The notes below the pieces were generated by a model that searched no databases, was not told the DNA's origin, and worked only from the letters and a program-made list of their open reading frames with translations. The position numbers and the translations under genes were made by a program. Shown in pieces: positions 16,251 through 16,484 of a stretch of 16,484 bases of DNA (positions within the stretch are counted from its first letter, which is position 1; each line of letters begins with the position of its first letter). The DNA is from Parvularia atlantis (lineage: Eukaryota; Opisthokonta; Rotosphaerida): the NCBI GenBank assembly GCA_943704415.1, contig CALSCO010000066.1, forward strand, positions 1 through 16,484. Reading direction: 5' to 3'.

Positions 16251-16484
16251 ACAGCGACCACTGCTGCGCGTGACCGAGAGGGGAGCCCGCACGAGCAACA
16301 CGTGCGCGGTGTGCGCGTGCGCTCTGTGCAGCTTCCCCACGCTTGTACGGAGCGAGGGCGGCCCCCCCCATCGAAGCCTCTTTATTGCACAGCCCCAGGC
16401 TGACCCGTGCTTGCGCAGCGGGCGCCGGTGTTGCACAACAAAGATGCGACAAGGGGGGCCGTGGTGGTGGTGGTGGTTGGGGGG
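16117..16484 (-). other. non-coding stretch upstream of the helicase exon, with (GT)n and an antisense AATAAA
   Basis: No exon is recognised in these 368 nt. They contain a pure (GT)17 tract at 16215-16249 and, on the minus strand, AATAAA (plus-strand TTTATT at 16381-16386). The right end runs into GGT repeats and a G run. If this is one intron it is at least 368 nt, several times the local norm. Confidence 0.6.
16215..16249. repeat. (GT)17 microsatellite
   Basis: An uninterrupted GT/AC dinucleotide run of 35 bp, about 100 bp upstream of the helicase exon on the minus strand. Confidence 0.95.

Noticed and set aside
16093-16452. Minus-strand open frame upstream of the helicase exon as its N-terminal coding part
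   Set aside because: It holds a poly-Thr-His run from the (GT)n tract and lacks motif V or any DEAD-box motif.
1-16484. Bacterial origin, suggested by high GC and long open frames
   Set aside because: RPB9, INTS11, RBM39 and COQ10 with spliceosomal introns are eukaryotic; no operons or Shine-Dalgarno sites are needed to explain the genes.
1-16484. tRNA or rRNA genes
   Set aside because: I saw no cloverleaf with a TTCGAAT/GGTTC-type arm in a plausible context and no rRNA-like segment.

Overview
The window is nuclear DNA from a eukaryote with a very GC-rich, compact, intron-dense genome. Every gene except one is cut by short introns (63 complete introns modelled; all but one are 46-77 nt). 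Most introns start GTGCG, carry a CTGAC/CTCAC/CTTAC-type branch site and end in CGCAG. Spliced by hand, the eight complete or near-complete gene models each close to an exact multiple of three with family-typical protein lengths, so these are intact genes rather than frameshifted ones. The gene set, intron size and tandem, closely packed layout suggest a fungus, most like a GC-rich basidiomycete (a Malassezia-type ustilaginomycete would fit). This placement is inference; an INTS11 homologue is not typical of well-studied yeasts. Both window ends are low-complexity (G/C runs at the left, GGT repeats and G run at the right) and both edge genes are cut, so the window may be a whole assembly contig.

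Layout, left to right: (1) 58-307 +, 3' end of RPB9 (RNA polymerase II subunit). (2) 435-3632 +, INTS11, Integrator endonuclease, 21 exons including a 12-nt microexon. (3) 3659-4329 -, COQ10, coenzyme-Q-binding START protein; its stop is only 26 bp from the INTS11 stop. (4) 4398-6681 -, RBM39/CAPER-type splicing factor (RS domain, two RRMs, UHM), 13 exons. (5) 6713-8277 +, a CS-domain plus Sel1-repeat protein with a C-terminal membrane anchor; its start codon is 31 bp from the divergent RBM39 start. (6) 8621-11864 +, a Def1/UBAP2-like CUE-domain, Q/P/A-rich protein, 16 exons. (7) 12031-13677 -, a SAM plus TPR protein with a probable mitochondrial presequence. (8) 13798-14991 -, a secreted CE1/PHB-depolymerase-type esterase with a (CT)n-expanded intron. 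(9) 15413-16116 -, the last exon of a DDX5/Dbp2-type DEAD-box helicase whose upstream exons are not in the window.

Five of nine genes act on RNA polymerase II or its transcripts (RPB9, INTS11, RBM39, the Def1/UBAP2-like gene, the helicase), but the others (ubiquinone, esterase, CS-Sel1, SAM-TPR) do not, and genes lie on both strands; I read this as ordinary gene packing rather than a pathway cluster. No rRNA, tRNA, transposon or CRISPR array was seen. The most interesting signals are at the level of gene expression architecture: the non-standard 5' splice-site consensus, two probable GC-AG introns, the microexon, stop-free 3n introns, tandem acceptors, a 31-bp divergent promoter, 26-bp convergent ends, and the orphan helicase exon.
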